Positions 14,622 to 22,253 of a DNA stretch of 29,961 nt are shown here, in pieces; within the stretch, counting starts at the first letter, position 1, and the number at the start of each line of letters is the position of its first letter. The translations under genes and the position numbers were made by a program. Under the pieces are notes generated by a model. That model did not search any database. It worked only from the letters and a program-made list of their open reading frames with translations, and had not been told where the DNA came from. Origin of the DNA: Methanomassiliicoccaceae archaeon (GTDB taxonomy: Archaea > Thermoplasmatota > Thermoplasmata > Methanomassiliicoccales > Methanomethylophilaceae); contig WQXR01000003.1 in NCBI GenBank assembly GCA_009784745.1, forward strand, positions 1-29,961, given 5' to 3'.

Positions 14622-15560
14622 ATGCAACTGTCTGGAAACAAAAAAGGCGTGAACATGGTCGTTCTCGTTGTCGCAGTCGTGGCAATCGTCGGTGTTGCGT
14701 CCGTAGCAGGTTATCTCATCCTCACCGGTGAGAATTCCAGCGTGGGCGAATATTCGACATACGTTGTTCTTGGAAACAACGGTTCATCATCGATAGACGG
14801 AACGTTCACAATAAAAATAGTGGATGAAAATTCCTCTCAATATCAGATCCAATATGACTACGCGATGTACATGACAACATCCGGTAAGAGAACCGCATTC
14901 TACATTGATTCGGAAAGAGAATGGGAGGATAAAGAGGATTATGAATCCCCTGGTGTAAAAACAGGTAGCGAAGTCATAAGCACAAAGTGGGGGAACCGCA
15001 ATGCGGACATCTACACCAAGGTCATAGATGGAGAGACCACAAAAGTGCACATAGGCAAAGACGGGATCCTTTACAGGATAGAAATGAACATAGATGGTGT
15101 ATCTCTCATATTCGTTCTTACATCAACCAATCTCATTAAAGGGAATCCCGGCGACGGCGTAGGCGACTATGCAGTGTACTCGGTTTCTGGCTCCGCCGCA
15201 GGGGTAGTATATGACGGAATAACATTCATGATAATAGTCAATCAAAGTGCTACGCAATATCAGGTTCAGTATGATCAAGCGATATATGGGACTGTGTTAG
15301 GCGTAAGAACACCACTCGTTGTCAATTCGGAAAAAATATGGGAAGACATGGATGACGATGGCACCATGGGTGTAAAAACGGGCACAGAAACAATAACAAC
15401 AGAATGGGGAGCCCGTCTGGTGGACATTTACACACAAGTGGTCGACGGAGATACCACAAAGACGTACGTAGGCCGCAGTGATGGAGTGTCATACAGGATG
15501 ACTATAACGTCCGCGGGCTCAACAATGACATTCAATCTTGTTGGAACAAATCTCTTATGA
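14622..15560 (+). CDS. Membrane-anchored surface protein with two tandem repeat domains (paralogue 1)
   Basis: This 312-aa protein has a short basic N-terminus and one hydrophobic helix (about 12-34, VVLVVAVVAIVGVASVAGYL) acting as signal anchor, then an outside region. That region is made of two related domains of about 125 residues. Each begins G(E/D)Y-x-Y, includes SQYQIQYD or TQYQVQYD, a WED turn, GVKTG(S/T)E, a conserved W-G-x-R motif with DIYT, and ends in (S/G)TNL(I/L). It has no cysteine pairs or enzyme motif. The family is not recognised; adhesion or cell-surface structure is a guess. It is preceded by GAAGG at ribosome-binding distance and a TATA box. It is followed by a perfect hairpin terminator shared with the paralogue downstream. 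Confidence 0.75.
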   Translation: MQLSGNKKGVNMVVLVVAVVAIVGVASVAGYLILTGENSSVGEYSTYVVLGNNGSSSIDGTFTIKIVDENSSQYQIQYDYAMYMTTSGKRTAFYIDSEREWEDKEDYESPGVKTGSEVISTKWGNRNADIYTKVIDGETTKVHIGKDGILYRIEMNIDGVSLIFVLTSTNLIKGNPGDGVGDYAVYSVSGSAAGVVYDGITFMIIVNQSATQYQVQYDQAIYGTVLGVRTPLVVNSEKIWEDMDDDGTMGVKTGTETITTEWGARLVDIYTQVVDGDTTKTYVGRSDGVSYRMTITSAGSTMTFNLVGTNLL

Positions 15561-15570
15561 ACTAATTAGA

Positions 15571-15603
15571 TATAAAAATGGAGACTTTGTCTCCATTTTT
15601 ATA
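15571..15603 (+). terminator. Perfect 15-bp hairpin, TTT loop
   Basis: TATAAAAATGGAGAC, loop TTT, GTCTCCATTTTTATA follows paralogue 1 by about 10 bp and ends in a T-run. The same arms recur after paralogue 2 with an AAA loop. Confidence 0.7.
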
Positions 15604-15701
15604 TTATGTTATCTTTTTTACTATGCGGTGTTTTTCAAAGCACATGATATCACTCTCAGTCAGCGCGCTCTCTATAAATATAAAAAATATATTAGATATA
15701 C

Positions 15702-15754
15702 TTTTACACAAACATTAAATATGCCGATCAAATTTCAGTCGTGAAGGTAAAAAT
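15702..15754 (+). promoter_or_regulatory. Promoter region of paralogue 2, copied from paralogue 1
   Basis: CTTTTACACAAACATTAAATATG aligns almost base for base with the region before paralogue 1 (about 14567-14590). GTGAAGG lies at ribosome-binding distance in both. The TATA-like element is TTAAATAT. The 150 bp before it, back to the paralogue 1 terminator, is A/T-rich with no gene seen. Confidence 0.5.
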
Positions 15755-16810
15755 ATGCAACTTTCAGGAAACAAAGAAGGCATTAATATGATAATTCTCG
15801 CCGTCGCGATAGTGGCGGTCATCGGCACAGCATCCGTGGCGGGTTATCTGATACTCAGTGACGATAACGACATCGATGACACTGATGATAACAATGACAC
15901 TGATGATAACGATAACAACGACATTGATGACAACAACGATGACGATAACAACGACATCGATGACACCGACGATAACGAAACCGACGAGTCTCGCATTGGT
16001 GAGTACATGATATACGCCATTGTAGGGAAAATTGGTTTTGCAGACCTTGACGGAACATTCAGGATAAAGATAATAGATGAAAACTCTTCGCAATATCTTG
16101 TTGAAACTTCATACGATGTCCATTGTATGTGGGATGGTAAAAGATTTGAGTTCAAGGTCGAATCGGGACAAGAATGGGTAGACATCAGCACCTATGGATA
16201 CTACGGTACTAAAATAGGCAGCGAAACGGTGAATACAAAGTGGGGGATCCAGGACACGGATGTTTATACAGAAGAAGACAAGGAGGGTGCCACAAAAGCG
16301 TATGTAGGCGAAGACGGGGTGGCCTACAAGTTAGAAATAAAAATGTATGCACACTACCTTACGTTCATTCTTACAGCGACCAATCTCATCGAAGATGCTC
16401 CTGTAAGAGGTATTGGCGATTACGTCATATACTCTGTTTCGGGCACCGAAGAAGATGCGACCGTTAACGGAACGTATCTCTCGAGAATAGTTGACCAGAG
16501 CGATACACAGTACAAGATCTTGGATATCTTTGCGATCTACGTAACGGAGTCTGATGTGAGATATGAGCTCATTGTCGATTCGGCGACGAGTTGGGAAGAT
16601 AAGGATTCTGAGTCGGAGAGTGTCAAAACAGGCACAGGCACAATAACAACGGCATGGGGGCTCCGCAACGTAAATATCTATACTCAAACAGAGGACGAAG
16701 TGATCATAACAACATATGTGGGCAGTTCGGATGGAGTGATTTACAAACAGACCATTTCAGTGGACGAATCGATATTATCATTTGATCTCGTCGGAACAAA
16801 TCTTATATAA
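15755..16810 (+). CDS. Membrane-anchored surface protein with Asp/Asn-rich linker and two repeat domains (paralogue 2)
   Basis: This 351-aa protein shares the start MQLSGNK-x-G-x-NM, the single N-terminal signal-anchor helix and the two tandem domains of its upstream neighbour, including SQYLVE, WVD/WED, GTKIGSE/SVKTGTG, W-G-(I/L)-(Q/R) and TATNLI/VGTNLI. The difference is an insert of about 45 residues after the membrane helix (roughly 36-80) made almost only of Asp and Asn with a few Ile, Thr and Glu. This is a flexible, very acidic stalk that would hold the domains off the membrane and could bind Ca2+ (inference). The insert is encoded by short GAT/GAC/AAC repeats that may expand and contract. 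The pair arose by tandem duplication together with promoter and terminator. Confidence 0.75.
   Translation: MQLSGNKEGINMIILAVAIVAVIGTASVAGYLILSDDNDIDDTDDNNDTDDNDNNDIDDNNDDDNNDIDDTDDNETDESRIGEYMIYAIVGKIGFADLDGTFRIKIIDENSSQYLVETSYDVHCMWDGKRFEFKVESGQEWVDISTYGYYGTKIGSETVNTKWGIQDTDVYTEEDKEGATKAYVGEDGVAYKLEIKMYAHYLTFILTATNLIEDAPVRGIGDYVIYSVSGTEEDATVNGTYLSRIVDQSDTQYKILDIFAIYVTESDVRYELIVDSATSWEDKDSESESVKTGTGTITTAWGLRNVNIYTQTEDEVIITTYVGSSDGVIYKQTISVDESILSFDLVGTNLI
15863..15990 (+). repeat. Low-complexity Asp/Asn-coding repeat
   Basis: Imperfect repeats of GATGACACTGATGATAAC-like units encode the acidic stalk of paralogue 2 and are absent from paralogue 1. Such tracts are prone to slippage and length variation between strains. 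Confidence 0.75.
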
Positions 16811-16820
16811 ACTAATTAAA

Positions 16821-16853
16821 TATAAAAATGGAGACAAAGTCTCCATTTTTATA
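16821..16853 (+). terminator. Perfect 15-bp hairpin, AAA loop
   Basis: The arms are identical to the hairpin at 15571-15603, but the 3-nt loop is the reverse complement (AAA for TTT). It lies between paralogue 2 and the convergent SAP-domain gene and could stop transcription from both sides. Confidence 0.7.
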
Positions 16854-16858
16854 TTATA

Positions 16859-17434
16859 TTAATTTTTTAACGCAACAAGGTCATCTTTTTCATATCGGTT
16901 GTGACCTTGTGAACCCTTTTTAAATTTCCAGCATTTTATGGCATCCGCGAGAGTTTTTCCTTCGTTGTCATCGAAGAAATCACGGATGTATGTGTTGTAT
17001 TCGAATTGTTCTCCGATATCAGTTCTCTTCTCTTTCTTTTCGTCGAGTATACGATGATATGCGTTCACCGCATCTCCGTAATTCTTTCCTGCGTTGGATC
17101 TTAACCATTTCTGAAATTCAACGTTGAAAGTGAATCTTTTTCCTATCATCGATACAAAGAATGAACGGTGTCTCTCGGAACATATGATGTCGTTCTCGAT
17201 CAATGTATCTTCGGTGATACTTTTGTAACTCACCGGCGTTCTCTTTCTTGTTCCTGATCTTAATCTTTCGCCGGTATCCAGATAATGCGATATCCTTTCA
17301 TTCAATTCCGGTTTTCCGCCGCTCGTCTGCAAGCCTTCCTGTTCACAAAAACACACAAGTTCTTCCTTAAGGTAGTAGAAACTTCGGAATGTTTTGCCGT
17401 CGATATCAGCATTCAGAACAGGTCTTTCAGCCAT
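16859..17434 (-). CDS. SAP-domain / DUF6434 protein
   Basis: This 191-aa protein has an N-terminal SAP-like helix-extended-loop-helix (about 14-60: FRSFYYLKEELVCFCEQEGLQTSGGKPELNERI is the region), which usually binds DNA. It is followed by a DUF6434-type segment (VSYKSITEDTLIENDIICSERHRSFF) and a helical C-terminal domain with YGDAVNAYHRILDEKK and GKTLADAIKCW. Proteins of this layout occur widely in bacteria and archaea without a known role. A TATA-like TTTTTAAATATT on the minus strand (about 17461-17472) lies 27-38 nt before the ATG, so it has its own promoter. Confidence 0.7.
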   Translation of the reverse strand: MAERPVLNADIDGKTFRSFYYLKEELVCFCEQEGLQTSGGKPELNERISHYLDTGERLRSGTRKRTPVSYKSITEDTLIENDIICSERHRSFFVSMIGKRFTFNVEFQKWLRSNAGKNYGDAVNAYHRILDEKKEKRTDIGEQFEYNTYIRDFFDDNEGKTLADAIKCWKFKKGSQGHNRYEKDDLVALKN

Positions 17435-17558
17435 TACTTTTCATTGCGGCTACGGATGAACAATATTTAAAAAGTCTCATTCAACATCGAAAAAAGCGAA
17501 AATAATCGGCGTTAATTATGTAAATGATGAGCATGTTACACGAACTAAGGTGAAAAAA

Positions 17559-17825
17559 ATGGCGAAACCATTAAAATTGCAAGTGGTAGAAACATTCGCT
17601 ACGCTTATGACGGCGGCCTTCGGTATGGTCGCCGCCTTGGCGTGGAATGAAGCAATAAAGGCATTGATCGCAAAATACATATCAGCAGGGGACGAGTTAG
17701 TTCCGTTGCTGATATATGCGATAGTCGTCACAATTGTGGCGGTCATATGCATTATAATCGTCGCAAGGACCCTGGGTAATCTGAAAGAGGCTTTGGAAGC
17801 GGAAGAAGCGGCAAAACAGAAATGA
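17559..17825 (+). CDS. DUF5654 small membrane protein
   Basis: This 88-aa archaeal protein has two transmembrane helices (about 16-34, ATLMTAAFGMVAALAWNEA; about 47-70, LLIYAIVVTIVAVICIIIVA) and a charged C-terminal tail rich in Glu and Lys. The conserved motif LAWNEAIK in the first helix is typical of DUF5654. The function is unknown. The ATG at 17559 was chosen because AAGGTG precedes it at good spacing; the in-frame GTG at 17550 is part of that ribosome site. Confidence 0.8.
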   Translation: MAKPLKLQVVETFATLMTAAFGMVAALAWNEAIKALIAKYISAGDELVPLLIYAIVVTIVAVICIIIVARTLGNLKEALEAEEAAKQK

Positions 17826-17947
17826 TCTTTCCGTTAAAGGCACGGACATCCGTGCCGATATTCTTCATTTTTTCTTCATTTTTCATTGTTTTCGACCAAC
17901 TACTTTAAGTATCATCGCACGGTTCCGAACATAGCGGAGTAATAAGT

Positions 17948-18289
17948 TTGGCTGTAACATACAAGAATTCTTCACCGAACGTGCCCGGGGCCTCCACATC
18001 TCAGAAGAAACAAAGGGTTAAACGCAAAGAATCATCGAAAAGACAGTCGATGCTGAACACCAACAGAATGGCGCCGTTCAAGTACGATATGAACGAGATA
18101 TTATCATCATCGTCAATGGATGCGTCCGTTGCATCTTCATTCTTGGCGTCGATCGTAGCAAAGGCATCCAGAGTTTCAACGAGGGATGCCAAGGACTACG
18201 CGAAAACGTTCTTAGAATCAGGTGAACTGACAAAAGAGGAATATGACCGCATCTGCAGACTGATGGATCGTTACAGCAAGTTCCGCTGA
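17948..18289 (+). CDS. Small basic protein of unknown function
   Basis: This 113-aa protein starts at TTG behind GGAG with 8-nt spacing. The N-terminal 45 residues are Ser/Lys/Arg-rich and probably disordered. The C-terminal part is helical and ends in ESGELTKEEYDRICRLMDRY, resembling the short helical hairpin seen at the end of SHOCT-like proteins. I do not recognise the family. It is followed 13 bp later by the PPC-domain gene, with the third gene overlapping that one, so the three look like an operon. Confidence 0.55.
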   Translation: MAVTYKNSSPNVPGASTSQKKQRVKRKESSKRQSMLNTNRMAPFKYDMNEILSSSSMDASVASSFLASIVAKASRVSTRDAKDYAKTFLESGELTKEEYDRICRLMDRYSKFR

Positions 18290-18302
18290 CAGGAAGATGC
18301 TT

Positions 18303-18752
18303 ATGAGATGGACCGAGTGTTCGCAAGGACGCGTTTTCGTTCTGAGATTGGGATCGAACGAGATATTGCACGAGGTCATTGAAGGATTTGCATCATCGAA
18401 TAATATCAAAGCGGCACACGTTTCAGCAGTAGGCGGCGCGGACAAAGGATCAAGACTGGTGGTCGGTCCGAAAGTTCCGGTATCGTCACCTATCGTTCCG
18501 TTGTATCATGAATTAAAAGAACCGCATGAGTTCACCGGAACGGGTACGATATTTCCTGATGTGAACGGAAAGCCGGTACTGCATATGCATTGTTCATGCG
18601 GCCGTGAAGGGACATCGGTAACTGGGTGTGTGAGAGCAGGTGTTAAAGTTTGGTTAGTGATGGAAGTTGTCATCACGGAATTAAAAGAATGCAAAGCGAA
18701 AAGACTTAAGGACAGTTCCGGATTTGAATTGTTAGTTCCTGATGCAGAGTGA
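18303..18752 (+). CDS. PPC/DUF296-domain protein
   Basis: This 149-aa protein corresponds to a single PPC (plant and prokaryote conserved, DUF296) domain. FVLRLGSNEILHEVIEGFAS, AAHVSAVGGADKGSRL, the PHEFTGTGTI strand, HMHCSCGREG and VWLVMEVVITEL follow the family order. The domain forms trimers; in plants it accompanies AT-hooks, while in prokaryotes it stands alone and its role is unknown. The second ATG (18303) fits ribosome site AGGAAG six bases upstream. The ATG at 18297 directly touches that site and is unlikely. The 3' end overlaps or abuts the next gene. Confidence 0.85.
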   Translation: MRWTECSQGRVFVLRLGSNEILHEVIEGFASSNNIKAAHVSAVGGADKGSRLVVGPKVPVSSPIVPLYHELKEPHEFTGTGTIFPDVNGKPVLHMHCSCGREGTSVTGCVRAGVKVWLVMEVVITELKECKAKRLKDSSGFELLVPDAE

Positions 18753-18756
18753 TACG

Positions 18757-20382
18757 ATGACATCAAAAGAAGTTCTCATAAAATTCCTTAATTCCGCGGA
18801 TGGAAAGGATATACGCAAATATGCGGAACTTTTACCTTCATACGGATTAGATGATATCACACTTTACATTGACGATGTTCAGAAGGATACATCATCAGCG
18901 TCATCGATGAGGTTACGCATATCATTTTCCAAAGCAGGTTTTCCTGACGATACGCACGATACGGAAACGAAAAGGACCGCTTTGAGAGATCTTATAGCAA
19001 GGAGATTCTGGGAATCGTGCAGAACATTCGCAAAGGGAGGGGATCGCGGAGGTGCGATGAACATACCCAGACCCGGTCAGGAGATAACGGACAGAAGTTC
19101 TGTCGTCATGTCCGAGACATTCATCGAGGTACGGTTCAAAGCGTTATTGCCGTTCGCAGGAAAGAACGTCGCAGGCAGTTCCGCGATAAAGATGCTTGTC
19201 GACGATCTCACAGAGATATCGAACGCATCACTGTTCTTCGGTTCCTACAAAAGATCAAAACTTTACGATCATCTCAACACTCTCGCAACATCTCGGAAGA
19301 TACGTTCGTCGCTGCGTGAAAAAGGGTTAGTAGCGTTCATCGCCGACAATTCGATACTGCCGAGAAGAGAGGACGGTCTGGCGCCGATGATAGGTGCGGT
19401 GCCTTTCAGATCGCCCGATACGTTACGGGTGTCATTCGACACTGCAGACGGAAAAACGATAGAAGGAATGGGCATACCGGAAGGCATCACAGCAATGATC
19501 GGTTCACCATCATCCGGTAAATCGACGATCATAGATGCGGTAGCATCAGGCGTTCACGACCACATACCCGGCGACGGAAGGGAGTTGGTGATAACGGCGG
19601 ACGATGCATCACTTGTTTCACGAGATGTCGGACGCACCGCAAGGAACGCGGACGTCTCATCATTCCTTTCCGGAGCGCCGTACAGCAACGGTTCATTCTC
19701 TACGGATAACGCAAGTGACAGTGAATCGTCAGCATTATCAGCAACGGAAGCACTGGAAACAGGCAGCAGACTGCTGATAATGAATGACATGAACGTAAAT
19801 CACGGGCTTCTGTACCGTGATGCGGAAATAAGCAAAATGCTGCCTGACGGCGGGAATATGATACCTGTGACGGAAATTCTCAAAGGAACAGATGTTTCAG
19901 CGATAATAGAATGCAGGCATCATCAGGTAGCGGATGCTGCCGATACGGTGATAATAATGTCCGGACACGTCGCAACGGACGCAGTGAAAAGGAAGCGTGA
20001 ACATTCAGCATCAGTAAGAATGCCGATCGCAAGGATGCCGATGTCCAGGAACATGGATGTGAAAAAAGGAAGGAAGGATGTGAATGCAGTTGCATTATCA
20101 TCGTCCAAGGTAGAGATAGGCGAAAGTATCATCAAATTGCCGCATCCGTTCTCTGACGTATGTCAAGCGGCAGCGGCCGCCGATTCTATCATTTTCGTGA
20201 AAGAGATGATGGACGGGACGCTGACAATGAAAGAGCTGACGGAACGCGCTGAGAAAGAGTTCAGAATAAAGATCAATTCAACGGATGTGAACATCGGACC
20301 GGAAAGGACGGCATTCCGCGCTAACGATGCGGCAAACATTATCAACAGGCATCCTGATGTCATTATTGCGCAAAAACGCTGA
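18757..20382 (+). CDS. ABC-class ATPase (COG3044 / PF09818 family)
   Basis: This protein is about 541 aa. The N-terminal part has RISFSKAGFPDD and a domain with FGSYKRSKLYDHLN. The ATPase domain has Walker A GSPSSGKSTIID at about 250-261 and a Walker B-like SRLLIMNDMN, followed by IECRHHQVADAADTVIIM, in the arrangement of the predicted ABC-class ATPase family. These are soluble single-chain ATPases with no membrane partner; their role is not settled. Two in-frame ATGs exist (18742 and 18757); the second has GAGTGAT before it and avoids a long overlap. It is the last gene of a likely three-gene operon. The 195 bp after it holds the next promoter only. Confidence 0.82.
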   Translation: MTSKEVLIKFLNSADGKDIRKYAELLPSYGLDDITLYIDDVQKDTSSASSMRLRISFSKAGFPDDTHDTETKRTALRDLIARRFWESCRTFAKGGDRGGAMNIPRPGQEITDRSSVVMSETFIEVRFKALLPFAGKNVAGSSAIKMLVDDLTEISNASLFFGSYKRSKLYDHLNTLATSRKIRSSLREKGLVAFIADNSILPRREDGLAPMIGAVPFRSPDTLRVSFDTADGKTIEGMGIPEGITAMIGSPSSGKSTIIDAVASGVHDHIPGDGRELVITADDASLVSRDVGRTARNADVSSFLSGAPYSNGSFSTDNASDSESSALSATEALETGSRLLIMNDMNVNHGLLYRDAEISKMLPDGGNMIPVTEILKGTDVSAIIECRHHQVADAADTVIIMSGHVATDAVKRKREHSASVRMPIARMPMSRNMDVKKGRKDVNAVALSSSKVEIGESIIKLPHPFSDVCQAAAAADSIIFVKEMMDGTLTMKELTERAEKEFRIKINSTDVNIGPERTAFRANDAANIINRHPDVIIAQKR

Positions 20383-20455
20383 TATGTTATCAACACCGTT
20401 ATGTGCGTATTTTCACGAAAAAACGTAACTAAAATTATATTTATCCGATAAAAAC

Positions 20456-20520
20456 GGAACATTGTTGCATCGGTATACAAAAACATACTCATTCAAAGTA
20501 CCTGATGGAACAATGTTGCA
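20456..20520 (+). promoter_or_regulatory. Two direct operator-like repeats GGAACA(A/T)TGTTGCA
   Basis: GGAACATTGTTGCA (20456-20469) and GGAACAATGTTGCA (20507-20520) are 51 bp apart, about five helical turns. Each has a palindromic AACA-W-TGTT core. The downstream copy ends about 18 bp before the TATA box. The spacing suits two dimers on the same DNA face, as activator or repressor sites. Confidence 0.55.
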
Positions 20521-20537
20521 AAATCTTTGTAATAATC

Positions 20538-20545
20538 TATATATA
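20538..20545 (+). promoter_or_regulatory. Strong TATA box of the methyltransferase pair
   Basis: CTATATATA matches the archaeal consensus closely. It predicts transcription from about 20566-20570, which rules out the in-frame ATG at 20557 as start and favours the ATG at 20578 behind GGGGA. Confidence 0.7.
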
Positions 20546-20577
20546 GAATCCGCTCTATGCGTGTACGGGGATTTATA

Positions 20578-21696
20578 ATGGGCTATGAAGAACTATTCCC
20601 GAAAAACGACCTAAGTGGCTGGCATGCAAATGCAGTCAAAAGATTTGCGAGCCCCTTCGTGGACAACTTCCATGACAGAATCGATGTGGATCCAATCATC
20701 CTGTCGAACGCTGCCGTGAACTGCGGTTTCACGATCAGGGACTTCTATGAGAAACCCGAACTGGGTATCCACTGTGTTGGATACATATCAGAGCTGTACG
20801 ACCTGCTCCCGGTTACGCACTGGTTCTTCTCACTCCCGTGGGTAAGAGAACTCGGCATAACATTGGAGTACAAAGACACTCTGCCACCGGTACCGACCGG
20901 CCCGATACTCGACGCCAACGGTGTTGAGAACATGCAGCCGATAAGCAAGCAAGACCTGTTGAAGGGATCAACCGTCCCGCTGTTCTACGGTCTCTACGAC
21001 TACGTCCAGAAGAACCTGGGCCACACGCTCGTCCCGATATCATACGGTTTCGACCTCGTCGGTGCAGCGGCAGAACTGATCGGTGTAGAAGAGTTCATCA
21101 TGTGGACATTCACCGAGCCGGACCTGGCGCACAAACTCGTCGACTCGTACGTTGCGACATCGATCAACGGTGCGGAAGCAATGGCCGACAAGTACGGATT
21201 CGCGATGCTGATCGTCGGTTCCGTTCTTGCGAACAACGATATCTTCGCAGACGAGCAGGTTGAGGAATTCTCCGCCAAGAAAATGGGCTACTACGTAGAC
21301 CAGTGTTTCAGAAGAGGAGCAGGACCTCAGGTGTTCTACCACCTGTGCGGTAACCACGAGACAGACTACAAAGTGTTCAAGAAGAACCTCCTGTGGTCTC
21401 CGTTCAACGTTCTGCACATCGGATACCAGGGCCCGAAAGTGTTCCCGTCCGACCTCTTGAAGAAAGAGTTCCAGGATGTCACGACATGCATGGGTTCAGT
21501 AGACACGAAACTGATGATCAATGCCAACCCGGCAAAGGTCTACGACCAGGCAAAAGAGAGCCTCCTCGCAGGACGCGACTCGAAGAAGGGATTCATCCTC
21601 GGTACAAGCTGTGAGACGCCTCCGTACACGATACCCGGTAACCTCCTTGCATTGACAAGAGCAGCCAGGGACTTCGGTACATATGGGACATGGTGA
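20578..21696 (+). CDS. UroD/MtaA-family corrinoid methyltransferase
   Basis: This 372-aa protein belongs to the uroporphyrinogen decarboxylase superfamily, in the branch used as methylcobamide:thiol methyltransferases (MtaA, MtbA). The zinc ligands are visible as His255-x-Cys257 (YHLCGNH) and Cys345 (GTSCETPP). The N-terminal 100 residues (ELFPKNDLSGWHANAVKRF, HWFFSLPWVRELG) differ from classical MtaA, and the protein is 30 aa longer, so the thiol acceptor is open: coenzyme M, homocysteine or another. Codon choice is strongly biased to C-ending codons compared with neighbours, which with the strong TATA box suggests very high expression, as for a catabolic enzyme. It is followed by a small partner gene starting 5 bp after its stop. 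No corrinoid protein gene is adjacent. Confidence 0.8.
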   Translation: MGYEELFPKNDLSGWHANAVKRFASPFVDNFHDRIDVDPIILSNAAVNCGFTIRDFYEKPELGIHCVGYISELYDLLPVTHWFFSLPWVRELGITLEYKDTLPPVPTGPILDANGVENMQPISKQDLLKGSTVPLFYGLYDYVQKNLGHTLVPISYGFDLVGAAAELIGVEEFIMWTFTEPDLAHKLVDSYVATSINGAEAMADKYGFAMLIVGSVLANNDIFADEQVEEFSAKKMGYYVDQCFRRGAGPQVFYHLCGNHETDYKVFKKNLLWSPFNVLHIGYQGPKVFPSDLLKKEFQDVTTCMGSVDTKLMINANPAKVYDQAKESLLAGRDSKKGFILGTSCETPPYTIPGNLLALTRAARDFGTYGTW

Positions 21697-21701
21697 TTAA
21701 A

Positions 21702-22145
21702 ATGGATATAGTATTTTCTGATGAAGTCAAGAAGGCCATTGAAGGCAAGGGTCTTAAGGTCGATGACATAAAGAAGGTCATCGAGGGCGCAGAGGCATCC
21801 AACGACAAGATCACCAACGGATCCAAGTTCATCGCGAAGAAAGTGCTCGGCGATGTTACCGTTTACGCAGACTACTCTGTGGGCGGCAGCATAACGGTCA
21901 ACTCCGGCTACGCACACAAGATGAAACTGCAGGATATCGTCATGGACACCGCAGACTCCGAATGGACATACGTCAAGAACGGCAAGAAGATCAGAAAGGG
22001 TCACACGAACCTTTCCTTCATGGGCGCGACAAGGAGTGCTCCGAGTCTCGTCGACCCGGCATCCGGAGAGTCTTGGTTAGAGGAATACCTCGCAGCAAAG
22101 ACGATCGCGGTCGCAGAAATGCTCTTCTCACAGAAGAGGGCGTAA
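21702..22145 (+). CDS. Small protein paired with the UroD-type methyltransferase
   Basis: This 147-aa soluble protein has no membrane helix and no cysteine. An N-terminal helical part (SDEVKKAIEGKGLKVDDIKKVIEGAEA) is followed by a beta-rich middle (VTVYADYSVGGSITVNSGYAHKMKL), a region with EWTYVKNGKKIRKGH, and a C-terminal helix EEYLAAKTIAVAEMLF. I do not recognise the family. The same codon bias as the gene before it and a 5-bp gap with GGTGATT ribosome site indicate equal, high co-expression, so a complex subunit or stabiliser is likely. The ATG at 21702 was chosen over 21690, which lies inside the upstream gene. Confidence 0.65.
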   Translation: MDIVFSDEVKKAIEGKGLKVDDIKKVIEGAEASNDKITNGSKFIAKKVLGDVTVYADYSVGGSITVNSGYAHKMKLQDIVMDTADSEWTYVKNGKKIRKGHTNLSFMGATRSAPSLVDPASGESWLEEYLAAKTIAVAEMLFSQKRA

Positions 22146-22168
22146 GCGGTTCTCGGTCACAAAGGATC

Positions 22169-22197
22169 TTTAAACTTTTTACTTTCCTTTTATTTTA
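22169..22197 (+). terminator. T-rich tract after the methyltransferase pair
   Basis: Repeated T-runs (TTTAAACTTTTTACTTTCCTTTTATTTT is the region) start about 25 bp after the stop codon. Oligo-T tracts end archaeal transcripts without a hairpin. Confidence 0.5.
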
Positions 22198-22253
22198 CAA
22201 CATACAGACAGGGTCAGCATAGTTTTTATTGGTAATCGTACATCGGTGTCCTC

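Noticed and set aside
20557..20577. Upstream ATG as start of the UroD-type methyltransferase
   Set aside because: It lies upstream of the transcription start predicted from the strong TATA box; the ATG at 20578 has a GGGGA ribosome site.
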